Shown here one piece after another: positions 17,863-27,482 of a DNA stretch of 64,000 nucleotides. The stretch comes from Clostridium aceticum (lineage in GTDB: Bacteria; Bacillota; Clostridia; Peptostreptococcales; Natronincolaceae). Position numbers and translations under genes: made by a program. Position 1 is the first letter of the stretch. Every line of letters begins with the position of its first letter. The notes beneath the pieces are model-generated. The model made no database searches. It was given only the letters and a program-made list of their open reading frames with translations, and was not told where the DNA came from. The stretch is taken from assembly GCF_001042715.1 (NCBI RefSeq), contig NZ_CP009687.1, positions 2,347,418 through 2,411,417 on the forward strand. The letters are read 5' to 3'.

Positions 17863-18981
17863 CTATAGTATATTAAAAGGATTAATTTCTGTGCTAGGGG
17901 CAACAATTTCTACCTCCATATTCTCCATAGAAAATTGTTGCTTCAAATAAGCAAAAACTAAATCCACAAAAAATATCTCTGTTTCAAAATGCCCGGCATC
18001 AATCACTGTTATGCCTAGTTCTAAAGCTGTTTGTGCCTGATGATATTTAACATCTCCTGTGATCAGACAGTCACAACCCTTCATTGCTGCCAACTCTATA
18101 TAGTCCGCCCCACTTCCACAAACAATACCTATAGTCTCAAGGGTCTTATCAGAGTCACCCACATACTTTACTTGTTTTAGTTGAAGCAACGACTTTAATT
18201 CTTCCCCAAAAGCGGATAAAGGTTTAGGATTCTGTAGTTTTCCTATTTTTCCAAGACCTTTTTTCTTGCCTAAATTCTCAAGGGGGTAAATATCGTAGGG
18301 TACTTCTTCATAAGGATGAGCCTGTATCATGTTGTTGATAGCTTCAGCTAACTGAGCTTGAGAAACAATCGTTTCAATCTTTATTTCTAGAACTTTTTCC
18401 AACTCGCCTTGTTTTCCTATAAAGGGATTGGTTCCTGCCAACGGCTTAAAAGTTCCTGTACCTTTGCTTCTAAAGCTACAGTCACTATAATTGCCGATAT
18501 GACCAGCACCAGCTGCTGCTAAGGCTTGTGCCACCTTTTCGTCATGTCCTTCTGGTACAGATACAGCAATCTTGTATAACTTTTCTCTTAGGGTAATGTC
18601 TAAGATATCTGTGTCTTCTATGCCAATCTTCTTAGCTACAAAGCTATTTAGTCCTTCTGTAGCAATATCCATATTGGTATGAGCAGCATAGATAGTAATA
18701 TCATTTTTTATAGCTTCATGGATTAAGTATCCCTTATGGTCTTCTCTGGTGATAGATTTTAGAGGGGAAAAAATCATGGGATGATGGGCAATAATTAAAT
18801 CAACCTTTTTTTCTATTGCCTCCTGTAACACCTCTTTTGTTACATCTAAACAAACCATCACCCTATTCACTTGGCTATGCTCACTACCTACCTGTAATCC
18901 TACATTGTCCCATTTCATTGCATCCTGCTTTGGCGCTAATTTTTCCATGATGCTTATAATCCGCTTTACTGTTTCAGCCAT
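17863..18981 (-). CDS. Nif3-like dinuclear metal protein (YqfO type)
   Basis: 372 residues from ATG 18981 preceded by AGGAGGT. Two Nif3 halves with a PII-like insertion of about 100 residues in the middle (HPYEEVPYDIYPLE), which is the YqfO architecture. Metal-binding residues appear as IIAHHPMIF and later CLITGDVKYHQAQTA and IDAGHFETE. Often annotated GTP cyclohydrolase 1 type 2 homologue, but the true function is unsettled. Its start overlaps the end of trmK by 16 bases, the usual pairing in Firmicutes. Confidence 0.92.
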   Translation of the reverse strand: MAETVKRIISIMEKLAPKQDAMKWDNVGLQVGSEHSQVNRVMVCLDVTKEVLQEAIEKKVDLIIAHHPMIFSPLKSITREDHKGYLIHEAIKNDITIYAAHTNMDIATEGLNSFVAKKIGIEDTDILDITLREKLYKIAVSVPEGHDEKVAQALAAAGAGHIGNYSDCSFRSKGTGTFKPLAGTNPFIGKQGELEKVLEIKIETIVSQAQLAEAINNMIQAHPYEEVPYDIYPLENLGKKKGLGKIGKLQNPKPLSAFGEELKSLLQLKQVKYVGDSDKTLETIGIVCGSGADYIELAAMKGCDCLITGDVKYHQAQTALELGITVIDAGHFETEIFFVDLVFAYLKQQFSMENMEVEIVAPSTEINPFNIL

Positions 18982-19667
18982 GCTAATACCTCCTGTAATT
19001 TTATCAGTTTTTTCTCGCATTCTGTATGTTTTTTCATAGCAGTAGGAGAATTTTGTTCTTTTACTTGAAGTATAATTTCTTTTTGCGTCTTTATTTTTCC
19101 TTCTATAAATTCTTCTACTAAGTCCTTTGGATTTGACTCAAGAAAAAGGCCCGTTTCATAATAAATCTCTTCTTCTATCGCTTGTGAGCCTTGCTGAGCC
19201 ACAATGATTTCATAGATTCTGTGGTCTTCCTTCACTAATAAGTCTTTGGTGATTTTAAAATTATTGGCCACGAGATATCTTCTTAAATCCTCCTGTGCCT
19301 GCATAGGTTGCAAAATAAAAGTATGTATTTTATTAACAATATTGGGTGCTTTGTCTAATAACTCCGATATCAGTATACCACCCATTCCTGCTATAATTAT
19401 CGTATCCACCTCACCTGCTTTTAAAACCTCTAAACCGCTACCCAGTCTCATTTCAATCTTATCTACATATCCATGAAGGTAAATATTTTTTTCGGCAGTT
19501 TCTAGAGGTCCTTTGTTTACATCACTGGCGATCACATGGGAAGCGATGTTATTTTGCAAAAGATAAATGGGTAAGTAACCATGATCTGTACCAATATCCG
19601 ATACTTTACTGTTTATTGGCACCAAGTCAGCTATTTTCTTTAATCTTGGTGTTAACTTCACTTGCAT
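18966..19667 (-). CDS. trmK: TrmK, tRNA m1A22 methyltransferase
   Basis: 233 residues. The SAM-binding motif I is VSDIGTDHGYLPIYLL, followed by ASDVNKGPLETAEKNI and IIAGMGGILISELL, all typical of TrmK (YqfN). The enzyme methylates N1 of adenine 22 in tRNA. The ATG is preceded by AGGAG. It is coupled to the Nif3-like gene and lies upstream of rnhA and rnpB, all downstream of rpoD in the conserved clostridial order. Confidence 0.93.
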   Translation of the reverse strand: MQVKLTPRLKKIADLVPINSKVSDIGTDHGYLPIYLLQNNIASHVIASDVNKGPLETAEKNIYLHGYVDKIEMRLGSGLEVLKAGEVDTIIIAGMGGILISELLDKAPNIVNKIHTFILQPMQAQEDLRRYLVANNFKITKDLLVKEDHRIYEIIVAQQGSQAIEEEIYYETGLFLESNPKDLVEEFIEGKIKTQKEIILQVKEQNSPTAMKKHTECEKKLIKLQEVLAWLKQ

Positions 19668-19762
19668 TTTCTTAGGACTCCTTTATTTAACAATATTTTT
19701 ATCAAAGATTCCATCATATTTTCAAAGGCTTCTTCCGAAACTAATCAAAAGGAGGTATGTTT

Positions 19763-19963
19763 ATGCCACACAAAGACAAAAAGAAAAAAGTTATCACACC
19801 TCCCAGTGAAATGGTTCATTTCAGTTGGGGAGGAAGAACACAAGAGTGGGAGGAAGAGGCTGACCAAATCATGCACACTTTGCAGGATCAGGTAGATAAC
19901 CAAGAGACTCAAGAAGAGATAAAGAAAAAGATAGAGTATGGAAAACAAAAACAATATTGGTAG
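19763..19963 (+). CDS. Small charged hypothetical protein
   Basis: 66 residues from the ATG at 19763; AAGGAGG lies six bases before it, better spaced than the ATG at 19757. Highly charged, with a KDKKKK N-terminus, a central HFSWGGRTQEWEEEAD and a helical Glu/Lys C-terminus. No family recognised. It is a plus-strand gene inside a minus-strand housekeeping block. A shadow reading of the opposite strand of similar size lacks a ribosome site and was dismissed. Confidence 0.7.
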   Translation: MPHKDKKKKVITPPSEMVHFSWGGRTQEWEEEADQIMHTLQDQVDNQETQEEIKKKIEYGKQKQYW

Positions 19964-19974
19964 GCTTCCTCCCT

Positions 19975-20015
19975 ATAATACAATAGATTCGCAGATTGCG
20001 AATCTATTGTATTAT
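19975..20015. terminator. Perfect 18-bp hairpin between convergent genes
   Basis: ATAATACAATAGATTCGC pairs without mismatch with its complement around a 5-base loop. It sits between the small plus-strand gene and the rpoD stop at 20022. Neither side has a good T tract, so it may act as a transcript 3'-end stabiliser as much as a terminator. Confidence 0.6.
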
Positions 20016-20021
20016 GTCTAT

Positions 20022-21143
20022 TTATTCTAGATAATCCTTTAATTTCTTACTGCGACTAGGGTGTCTTAACTTTCTCAGAGCCTTTGCTTCAATCTGGCGG
20101 ATACGCTCTCTAGTTACTTCAAACTTTTTACCTACTTCTTCTAACGTTCTAGCTCTACCATCATCTAATCCAAATCTAAGTCTCAATACTTTTTGTTCTC
20201 TAGGAGTAAGGGTATCTAATACCTCGATCAGTTGTTCTTTCAGTAAAGAAAAGGCGGCGGCTTCAGCTGGTGCTGGCGCATCATCATCTGGAATAAAATC
20301 TCCTAAATGACTATCTTCTTCCTCTCCTATCGGTGTTTCTAAAGATACTGGTTCTTGAGCAATTTTTAATATTTCTCGTACTTTATCTTCTGATAGATCC
20401 ATTTCTTCTGCAATCTCTTCTGGTTTCGGTTCTCTGCCTAATTCCTGTAACAATTGTCTTGAGACTCTAATCAACTTATTAATGGTCTCTACCATATGTA
20501 CAGGAATTCTTATGGTACGAGCTTGGTCTGCTATAGCTCTTGTAATGGCTTGGCGAATCCACCAAGTGGCATAAGTACTAAATTTATAGCCTTTTGTATA
20601 ATCAAACTTTTCTACTGCCTTAATTAAGCCCAGATTACCTTCTTGTATTAAGTCTAAAAACAACATACCACGACCTACATAACGCTTTGCAATACTTACA
20701 ACTAGCCTTAAGTTAGCTTCTACTAAGCGCTTTTTTGCTTCCTCATCTCCGTTTTCCATTCTTTGTGCTAGTGCAATCTCTTCGTCGGCGGATAATAAAG
20801 GAACTTTTCCGATTTCCTTTAAGTACATTCTAACAGGATCATCTATATTAATACCTTTTAGCAAGGCGGAATCATCTTCAATACTTTCTTCAATGACAAT
20901 ATCATTTTCTAAATCAATATCGTCTACCTCTAAACCGTCTAAGTCTTCCTCCTTGTCTCCTACTATGTCAATTCCCATTGTAGCCAAGTGTTCATAAATT
21001 TCATCTATTTGATCCTTATCTATATCAATATCTTCAAGAGCATCCATGATTTCTGTATAAGTAATCATTCCTCTTTTCTTACCTTTTTCTACTAACTTCT
21101 TTACAGACTCTTTCTTATCTTTTAACTCTTTGGGATTATTCAA
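20022..21143 (-). CDS. rpoD: Primary sigma factor RpoD (SigA)
   Basis: 373 residues, the size of Firmicutes SigA. Region 1.1 at the N-terminus, an acidic linker ([13 protein letters not shown]), region 2 with [12 protein letters not shown] and [20 protein letters not shown], region 3, and region 4 with the [20 protein letters not shown] recognition helix. It directs RNA polymerase to housekeeping promoters. Its start overlaps the dnaG stop by four bases, so the two are translationally coupled in the dnaG-rpoD operon. Confidence 0.98.
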   Translation of the reverse strand: MNNPKELKDKKESVKKLVEKGKKRGMITYTEIMDALEDIDIDKDQIDEIYEHLATMGIDIVGDKEEDLDGLEVDDIDLENDIVIEESIEDDSALLKGINIDDPVRMYLKEIGKVPLLSADEEIALAQRMENGDEEAKKRLVEANLRLVVSIAKRYVGRGMLFLDLIQEGNLGLIKAVEKFDYTKGYKFSTYATWWIRQAITRAIADQARTIRIPVHMVETINKLIRVSRQLLQELGREPKPEEIAEEMDLSEDKVREILKIAQEPVSLETPIGEEEDSHLGDFIPDDDAPAPAEAAAFSLLKEQLIEVLDTLTPREQKVLRLRFGLDDGRARTLEEVGKKFEVTRERIRQIEAKALRKLRHPSRSKKLKDYLE

Positions 21144-22981
21144 TGTTGTTCCCTCCTTTCCTCCGACTGCAGCTTTTGTAGTTCTATATTAATCTTCATC
21201 ATTTCTACACCTAGCTTTAACAATTGTTTTTCAACCTCTTCCTTGTTTGAATTTTCCTGTGACATAATAATATTTTGCTGTTCCTTTAGCTTATTACGTT
21301 CGTACAACAACCTAGATCTTTTGATCATTGTCTTGTATTTTTCTATGGACTTATTTATATCCACCTGCTGAATATCTATGTCAAGAATGCTCTCTATTTC
21401 TTCTTGTAAATTAGGAAGTTTTTCTTTTATGTTATTTACGTCTTCTATGCTATGGAAATTATCTATAATGTATTGAAATATACCACGATGATCTTCTAAT
21501 ATGAAATCATCTAAATTAAAATTTTTTAATATACTAGAAATCAGTTCAGGATTTGTAAGTATATACTTTAATAATTGTTTTTCAGCTATAATATATCCTT
21601 TTTGTTCAACCAGTGGTAAAGATTCTATATACTTATTATTTCTTTTGTGATTGGAACTATACTTAGTATTATTAGTTATATTCATGGAAACCTTTCTGCC
21701 GTACATTTCTGCAATAATAGCATCCTTGGATATTCCAATTTTTTCCTCGATGTTTTTTAGATATGTCTCTTGTTCGATTGGACTTTTGATGTCTTTTAAA
21801 ATATTTGCTACAGCTTTCCCTAATTTTATTTGATCCTCTAAGCTTTTTGAAGAATACTTTTGTTGAGCTATATAAATTTTATAGTCAATAAAATTTAAAG
21901 CCTCCTTTATCTTTTTTTCAAAAGCATCTTTTCCCTTTTTTTTAATAAAATCATCAGGATCCATATTATTAGGTAAGGTTAACACTTTAATATCTATATG
22001 TACATTTTGTAGTATTTCTATACTTCTTAAGGTAGCTTTTATACCAGCACTATCACCATCAAAGCAAATAACAATCTCATTAAAGTACTTTTTCAAAGTT
22101 ACAGCATGCCCCTGTGTTAAAGATGTACCCAATGTCGCTACAGTATTTTTAAGTCCCTGCTGGTGCAATGCAATAACGTCCATATATCCTTCTACTAAAA
22201 TCCCCTGTCCATTGATAGCATTTTTTCTAGCTATATGAAGACCATATAATATTTCACTTTTATTAAAGTATTTTGTTTCCGGCGAGTTCAAGTATTTAGG
22301 TAATGCATCGTCTAATACCCTCCCCCCAAAAGCAATGACATTACCTCGGACATCAAAGATAGGAAACATTATGCGCTTTCTAAATCGGTCATAGTAGCTA
22401 TCCTTTTGTTTGCTTTTAACAATTAAACCACTTTTTTCTATATCCTCCTTAGTGTAACCCTTCTTTATTAAATAATTTAGCAAATAATCCCAACCATCTA
22501 AAGCATAACCTAGTCCAAAGGACTTAATAGCTTTAACGGTTAGACCTCTTTTAATTAAATAGTCTTGAGCTAAATTCCTCCCTTGTACTAAGTTATCGTA
22601 AAAATATCTCCCTGCTTGTCTATTAATGTCGTAATAAATTCTGTCGTTTTTTTGTCTTTCTTTGATTTCATTAGGATGAGTGAGTTCATCTATATAAATA
22701 TTAGCTCTTTGTGCTAATATTTTTACAGCTTCGATAAAGTCTAGATTTTCAATTTTCATGATAAAACCAATGACATCTCCACCTTCCCCACAACCAAAGC
22801 ATTTAAACCATTGCTTTTCTTTGTTTATATGAAAGGAAGGGGTTTTCTCGTTATGAAAAGGACACAATGCTTTGTGCGAATTTCCTGTGGATCTTAATTG
22901 TACATATTGAGAAATTACTTCTACAATATCATTTTTTTCTTTTACCTCTATAATTAGTTCTTCAGGAAAATAGTTTTCCAT
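21140..22981 (-). CDS. dnaG: DNA primase DnaG
   Basis: 613 residues. N-terminal CHC2 zinc finger: [11 protein letters not shown] with CFGCGEGGD. Then the primase catalytic core and Toprim domain with [13 protein letters not shown] and [13 protein letters not shown]-terminal helicase-binding region follows. It makes RNA primers for Okazaki fragments. GGTGGTATAG precedes the ATG. It is the upstream partner of rpoD, as in the macromolecular synthesis operon; rpsU is absent here. Confidence 0.98.
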   Translation of the reverse strand: MENYFPEELIIEVKEKNDIVEVISQYVQLRSTGNSHKALCPFHNEKTPSFHINKEKQWFKCFGCGEGGDVIGFIMKIENLDFIEAVKILAQRANIYIDELTHPNEIKERQKNDRIYYDINRQAGRYFYDNLVQGRNLAQDYLIKRGLTVKAIKSFGLGYALDGWDYLLNYLIKKGYTKEDIEKSGLIVKSKQKDSYYDRFRKRIMFPIFDVRGNVIAFGGRVLDDALPKYLNSPETKYFNKSEILYGLHIARKNAINGQGILVEGYMDVIALHQQGLKNTVATLGTSLTQGHAVTLKKYFNEIVICFDGDSAGIKATLRSIEILQNVHIDIKVLTLPNNMDPDDFIKKKGKDAFEKKIKEALNFIDYKIYIAQQKYSSKSLEDQIKLGKAVANILKDIKSPIEQETYLKNIEEKIGISKDAIIAEMYGRKVSMNITNNTKYSSNHKRNNKYIESLPLVEQKGYIIAEKQLLKYILTNPELISSILKNFNLDDFILEDHRGIFQYIIDNFHSIEDVNNIKEKLPNLQEEIESILDIDIQQVDINKSIEKYKTMIKRSRLLYERNKLKEQQNIIMSQENSNKEEVEKQLLKLGVEMMKINIELQKLQSEERREQH

Positions 22982-23184
22982 CTATACCACCTAACAGCTT
23001 TATGACTTTTATATATATAATTCTTTTTTTATTTTTAATTTCCTTCTCTTAAAAATATTCCTTATAAAAAATTAAATACCTCTATTTTTTTAAAGGCTGT
23101 CGAGGAAAGTTCGACATTAATCTTCATAATTCCTTCTAGTCTATTAAAAAAAATGAATTCTGAATATTTCGCAATATATTGTTC

Positions 23185-24204
23185 TTAAAAGTACTTTGGA
23201 GAAGGAATAACCATTGTTTGAAATAGTTTAATGGCATCATAATCAGTACAGCTAGCTATATAGTCTACTATATTTTGTCTTAAGTCTTCTTGAGTAATTG
23301 TTTTATCATAGATAGCAACTACCTTCTCTGGCTTTTCCATAAAATAATGGAATAAAAACTCCACAATATAAGTAGCTTTTTCTTTTTCCCTAAGACATAA
23401 TTCTCCGTTATAAACAGTCTCAAACATAAAAGACCGTAACTGCAGCATAGTTTTTTCAAGCGTTTCTGTTTGATAAATATTAGGAGGACTTCCTGCCGAT
23501 ATTTGTCTTGTGGTTTCTTCTATGATATCTTTTACAAAAGTGTTTACACGTCCACTATGAGCATGTCCTAGTACATTTACTATACTATGGGGAATATCTT
23601 CTTTTTTTAATATACCTGCACCAATACTGTCTTGAATATCATGGCACAAGTAAGTAATACGATCCACCAGCTTTACTAGTTTTCCCTCCATTGTTACAGG
23701 AATACCTTCTCCGGTGTGGTGTAATATACCATCTCTTACTTCAAAGGTAAGATTCAACCCTTTACCATCTCTTTCTAGCTTTTCTACGATTCTTAAACTC
23801 TGCTCATTATGCTTAAAAGATCCAGCAATTCTATTCAGCACTTCCTCCCCACTATGTCCAAAGCAGGTATGTCCTAAATCGTGACCTAAAGCTATAGCTT
23901 CTACCAAATCTTCGTTGAGTTTTAGTGCTCTTGCAATAGTTCTTGCTATTTGACTGACCTCTAAGGTATGGGTTAGTCTTGTCCTAAAGTTATCATTTTG
24001 CACAATGAAGACCTGGGTTTTGCCTTTTAGTTTTCTAAAGGACTCACAGTGAATAATACGATCCCGATCTCTCTGATAAGGAGAGCGAACATCACATTCT
24101 TCTTCCTTCAAATTTCTACCTCTTGTGTTTTTACTTAGTTGAGCAAAGGATGATAAATAAGTTTCTTCAAAATCTTCTGTATATTCCCTCAATTTTTCCC
24201 CCAT
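23185..24204 (-). CDS. dgt: dGTPase-like HD phosphohydrolase
   Basis: 339 residues. HD motif residues are seen as RLTHTLEVSQIARTIA, then GHDLGHTCFGH and YLCHDIQDS, matching the deoxyguanosinetriphosphate triphosphohydrolase family. It removes triphosphate from dNTPs, controlling nucleotide pools. Its place just upstream of dnaG is the usual clostridial order. The 200-base gap to dnaG contains no clear terminator, so they may be cotranscribed. Confidence 0.92.
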   Translation of the reverse strand: MGEKLREYTEDFEETYLSSFAQLSKNTRGRNLKEEECDVRSPYQRDRDRIIHCESFRKLKGKTQVFIVQNDNFRTRLTHTLEVSQIARTIARALKLNEDLVEAIALGHDLGHTCFGHSGEEVLNRIAGSFKHNEQSLRIVEKLERDGKGLNLTFEVRDGILHHTGEGIPVTMEGKLVKLVDRITYLCHDIQDSIGAGILKKEDIPHSIVNVLGHAHSGRVNTFVKDIIEETTRQISAGSPPNIYQTETLEKTMLQLRSFMFETVYNGELCLREKEKATYIVEFLFHYFMEKPEKVVAIYDKTITQEDLRQNIVDYIASCTDYDAIKLFQTMVIPSPKYF

Positions 24205-24897
24205 AGTTTTTTCTACCTTTCTTTCTCCTCTTTCACCAATATTATATATAGATATGCCTATAAGCTTTAATATAGTAGAAGCCGTCTATTAGAATTGAAG
24301 CTTTAAAGTGTATATCTATATATACTACATTTATTCTTTAAATCCTCTTTAAATCTTAATAATTCTCTACTATTCTAGGTATTTATCACTATTAGATAAT
24401 TTTGACATTTGTTTATTTTTTATACATTACATTATATTATCGATTTATATAGCTTTATACCCAAAGTTCATTATAAATATTTGATATTTGTAAGAAAGCT
24501 TGCCTGTAGAAGTGTCCACTTAAAAATTTTCCTTCCTTTGTATTATATGTATTAGTGAGTGATATTATATTTCAAATTATTCTGTAAATGTGATTAAAGT
24601 CATATATACCAGTAGCAATATGTTATATAGTAATGTTAAAGAAAGCACTTTAAGTTTTTATAAAAATTTTATAAAAATAAAGGTATTTAAGTTACTAAAT
24701 AATAGAATTAAAAAGATTGTATAGTAATCAGTACTAAAGTTAGAAGAGCAAAAACTATAAGTCTATCTATGTTTCTATTGGCCCTAGTAGCTAACCTGCA
24801 AGAATTATCAAAAAACATCATTGAAGTTTATTCACAGAAACGACTTTGAGTATAATCTATGCAATTAATAAAATTTAGTAATATAGGGGGAAAAAGT
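24205..24897. other. Long AT-rich divergent intergenic region
   Basis: Nearly 700 bases without a supported gene between dgt (minus) and the second radical SAM gene (plus). A TATAAT at 24851-24856 lies about 40 bases before the radical SAM ATG and may be its -10 box, but no well-spaced -35 was found. No known RNA fold recognised. Confidence 0.4.
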
Positions 24898-26091
24898 ATG
24901 AAAAAACAATTTAAAGCCTTAGGAAGTGAACTTTTTGCAACGGGAAAAAAATTACAGATTGGTGAAGATGGGTGTGTAAAACTTCCTTTAGAGGGAAAAC
25001 AAGAAGTTATGTTTATTCAAACAGAGGAAGGTTATCGACTAATTCCTTTAGTGCCGGATATAAAAAGGATATATATTGAAGTTACTACGAAATGTAACTT
25101 TGACTGTATAACCTGTATTCGTAGCTCTTGGCAGGATTGTTTGCTACATATGGAATGGGAAACCTTTGAAAATATATTGGAAAACCTCAAAGAGTTGCCC
25201 AACTTAGAGTCTGTTCATTTTGGCGGCTTTGGAGAACCTATGATGCATCCAAGAATCTTTGATATGTTGAGGGCGGTAAAACAACTAGGATTAAAGGTAG
25301 AAATGATCACCAATGGTTCTTATCTTCAAAAAGAAAATATTCAGCAACTAATCGACTTGGAGTTAGATATTCTTTTCACTTCCCTAGATAGTCCAGAAGA
25401 AGAAGATTATAATGAAATTCGACAAGGGGCTGATTTTCAGAGTGTTTATCATAACATTAAGAATTTACAGGCTATGAAAGAAGAGAAAAAAACTAGAAAG
25501 CCCCAGCTGGGAATTGAGTTTGTAGCCATGAAAAAGAATTATGATCAACTGCCTAAGTTAATCCGTATGGCCTATAACCTCGGTGCCAGTCAGATTATCG
25601 TAAGTAATCTACTCCCTTATCATGAATCCATGAAGGATGAAATTGTTTATGATATGGATGACACTGTCCGTATGTTTGAAAAGGATGCTCAGTTTGCTAC
25701 GACTAAGGCACAAATGTCTAATATGAAACTGAGAACAGAACGTATCTGCAAGTTTGTAAAGGATAAATCCTTGTGTATCAACTATCAAGGTAATGTAAGT
25801 CCTTGTTATGCTTTGATGCATACCTATAACTGCTATATATACGGAAGAAAAAAAGATATGTATGCTTTTTATTTAGGCAATGTTAACGAGAAAAAGCTTC
25901 AAGACATATGGATGGATTCTGGGTATGTAAACTTTAGACGAACTGTCAATGAGAATCATTTCCCCTCCTGTACTGATTGTAGGTCCGTAGAGGGTTGTAG
26001 TTATACAGATAGCAATGAAATGGATTGCTGGGGGAATAGTCCTTCTTGTGCAGAATGTCTTTGGGCTAGAAGAATTATTGCGTGTCCATAA
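24898..26091 (+). CDS. Radical SAM/SPASM protein, tungsten-oxidoreductase maturase-like (copy 2)
   Basis: 397 residues from ATG 24898 with AGGGGGAAAAA upstream. It aligns end to end with the protein at 14122-15321, with long identical stretches around the CNFDCITC cluster motif, GGFGEPMMHP and the SPASM cysteines. It is two residues shorter near residue 29, and differences cluster in the N-terminal 50 residues and in the linker. As with copy 1, no aldehyde ferredoxin oxidoreductase gene adjoins it. The start upstream of 24898 has no ribosome site. The two copies form an inverted pair around about 9.6 kb of housekeeping genes. Confidence 0.8.
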   Translation: MKKQFKALGSELFATGKKLQIGEDGCVKLPLEGKQEVMFIQTEEGYRLIPLVPDIKRIYIEVTTKCNFDCITCIRSSWQDCLLHMEWETFENILENLKELPNLESVHFGGFGEPMMHPRIFDMLRAVKQLGLKVEMITNGSYLQKENIQQLIDLELDILFTSLDSPEEEDYNEIRQGADFQSVYHNIKNLQAMKEEKKTRKPQLGIEFVAMKKNYDQLPKLIRMAYNLGASQIIVSNLLPYHESMKDEIVYDMDDTVRMFEKDAQFATTKAQMSNMKLRTERICKFVKDKSLCINYQGNVSPCYALMHTYNCYIYGRKKDMYAFYLGNVNEKKLQDIWMDSGYVNFRRTVNENHFPSCTDCRSVEGCSYTDSNEMDCWGNSPSCAECLWARRIIACP

Positions 26092-26124
26092 ACAGTTAAG
26101 TAAAGTGAATACTCCAATAACACC

Positions 26125-26171
26125 AGGGTATTGTACTTAAATTCGCTAATGAAATTAAGTTTCAATACCCT
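26125..26171. terminator. Convergent terminator hairpin, repeat family member
   Basis: AGGGTATTG (26125-26133) and ACTTAA pair with TTAAGT and CAATACCCT (26163-26171). It separates two convergent genes and is followed by TATACTTTTTAT. The same stem sequence recurs at 33476-33520. Confidence 0.75.
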
Positions 26172-26206
26172 ATACTTTTTATAAGAATCTTCAACATGGT
26201 TCTATA

Positions 26207-27457
26207 TTACTTTGCTAACTTCACTAGTGTTTCAGCTAGTACTTGAGCTCCCCGATGAATATCCTCTATATGCGTGAATTCTTCTGGTGCATGGCTTACA
26301 CCATCTACACTGGGAACAAAGATCATTCCGATATCAGTAATTTTAGCCATATTTAAGGCATCGTGGTAAGCACCACTGGTGACATTCATATAGGAGAACC
26401 CAAGATCCTCACAGGTCTCTCGAATAGTGTTTACTATAAGAGAAGCAGTCTTCACTGGCTCTTGTCTTGCAATTTCTTCTGTTTCAATGGTTACACCCCT
26501 TTTAGCAGACACTTCTTCTACAGTATTATATAGTTGTTCAATAGCTAAGTCTTTTCTTTCTGTTGTAACATCCCTTATATCAATACCTAATACCACTTCA
26601 CCTGGAATAACATTAATTGCATTAGGATTTACAAAAACTTCTCCTACAGTACCTACTGTCTCTTTCCCAATAGTGTTGGCAATGGTTTCTATAGCTAAAG
26701 CTATCTCTGCTGCTGCCATAAAAGCATCCGTTCTTAAGTTCATTGGTGTGGCTCCAGCATGGCCCGCCTTTCCTTTAATCGTCATTCTTAGATTTGTAGG
26801 AGCAGCAATTTGATCTACTACTCCAATAGCTATCTTATTAACCTCAAGATTAATGCTTTGTTCTATATGAAGCTCTACAAAACATTTAATTTCACTTCCA
26901 TTTCCTTTAACTGTATGAAGTAAATCTGGGTCAAATCCCCACTCTTGCAAAGCTTTTGCTAGAGTTACTCCGTCTCGATCTTTGAGACGATCCAAGTCTG
27001 CCCTTGTATAATCCCCCACAAAGGCTTTACTGCCTAGAGTACCTGCACCAAAACGGGCTGCTTCCTCCGATACAAACACTCCCACTACTAAGTCGTGGTT
27101 GTGAGGAATATTATTTTCTTTAATTACCCTCAAGGCCTCTATAGCTGATAAGGTTCCAATAGTACCATCAAAAGCACCACCATTAATAACCGTATCTACG
27201 TGGGACCCAGACATGACTACCGGTAAACTTTGACTATTCCCAGGTAATCTTCCAAATAAGTTTCCAAATTGATCAAAAGAAACCAATAGTCCTGCACTTT
27301 CCATATATCCCTTTACTAATTCTACTGCTTCTCTCTCTGGCTTAGTGTAGGGTAGGCGGGTTCTTCCCTTATCTGGATCATACCCAATCATAGATAGTTC
27401 TTGTAACTGTGCTTCTAATCGCTCCTTATTAACATGCTGTGCAATAATGCCCAACAC
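26207..27457 (-). CDS. Zn-dependent amidase/hydantoinase-carbamoylase (AllC/HyuC type)
   Basis: 416 residues, M20 metallopeptidase fold. SGSHVDTVINGGAFDG gives the His-Asp metal ligands, EEAARFG the catalytic Glu pair and HIEQS another ligand; the C-terminal SGAYHDAL fits the family. Members hydrolyse N-carbamoyl amino acids, allantoate or ureidoglycolate. GTG start at 27457 with AAGGAGGG upstream. It is the last gene of a likely operon with the M20 gene, two membrane proteins and a PucR regulator, which suggests ureide or N-acyl/N-carbamoyl amino acid catabolism. The exact substrate is open. Confidence 0.85.
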   Translation of the reverse strand: MLGIIAQHVNKERLEAQLQELSMIGYDPDKGRTRLPYTKPEREAVELVKGYMESAGLLVSFDQFGNLFGRLPGNSQSLPVVMSGSHVDTVINGGAFDGTIGTLSAIEALRVIKENNIPHNHDLVVGVFVSEEAARFGAGTLGSKAFVGDYTRADLDRLKDRDGVTLAKALQEWGFDPDLLHTVKGNGSEIKCFVELHIEQSINLEVNKIAIGVVDQIAAPTNLRMTIKGKAGHAGATPMNLRTDAFMAAAEIALAIETIANTIGKETVGTVGEVFVNPNAINVIPGEVVLGIDIRDVTTERKDLAIEQLYNTVEEVSAKRGVTIETEEIARQEPVKTASLIVNTIRETCEDLGFSYMNVTSGAYHDALNMAKITDIGMIFVPSVDGVSHAPEEFTHIEDIHRGAQVLAETLVKLAK

Positions 27458-27482
27458 TAATCCCTCCTTATGTCAATAAATT

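Noticed and set aside
19745-19954. Minus-strand frame opposite the small gene at 19763
   Set aside because: No ribosome site; the plus-strand frame has AAGGAGG with correct spacing and normal composition.
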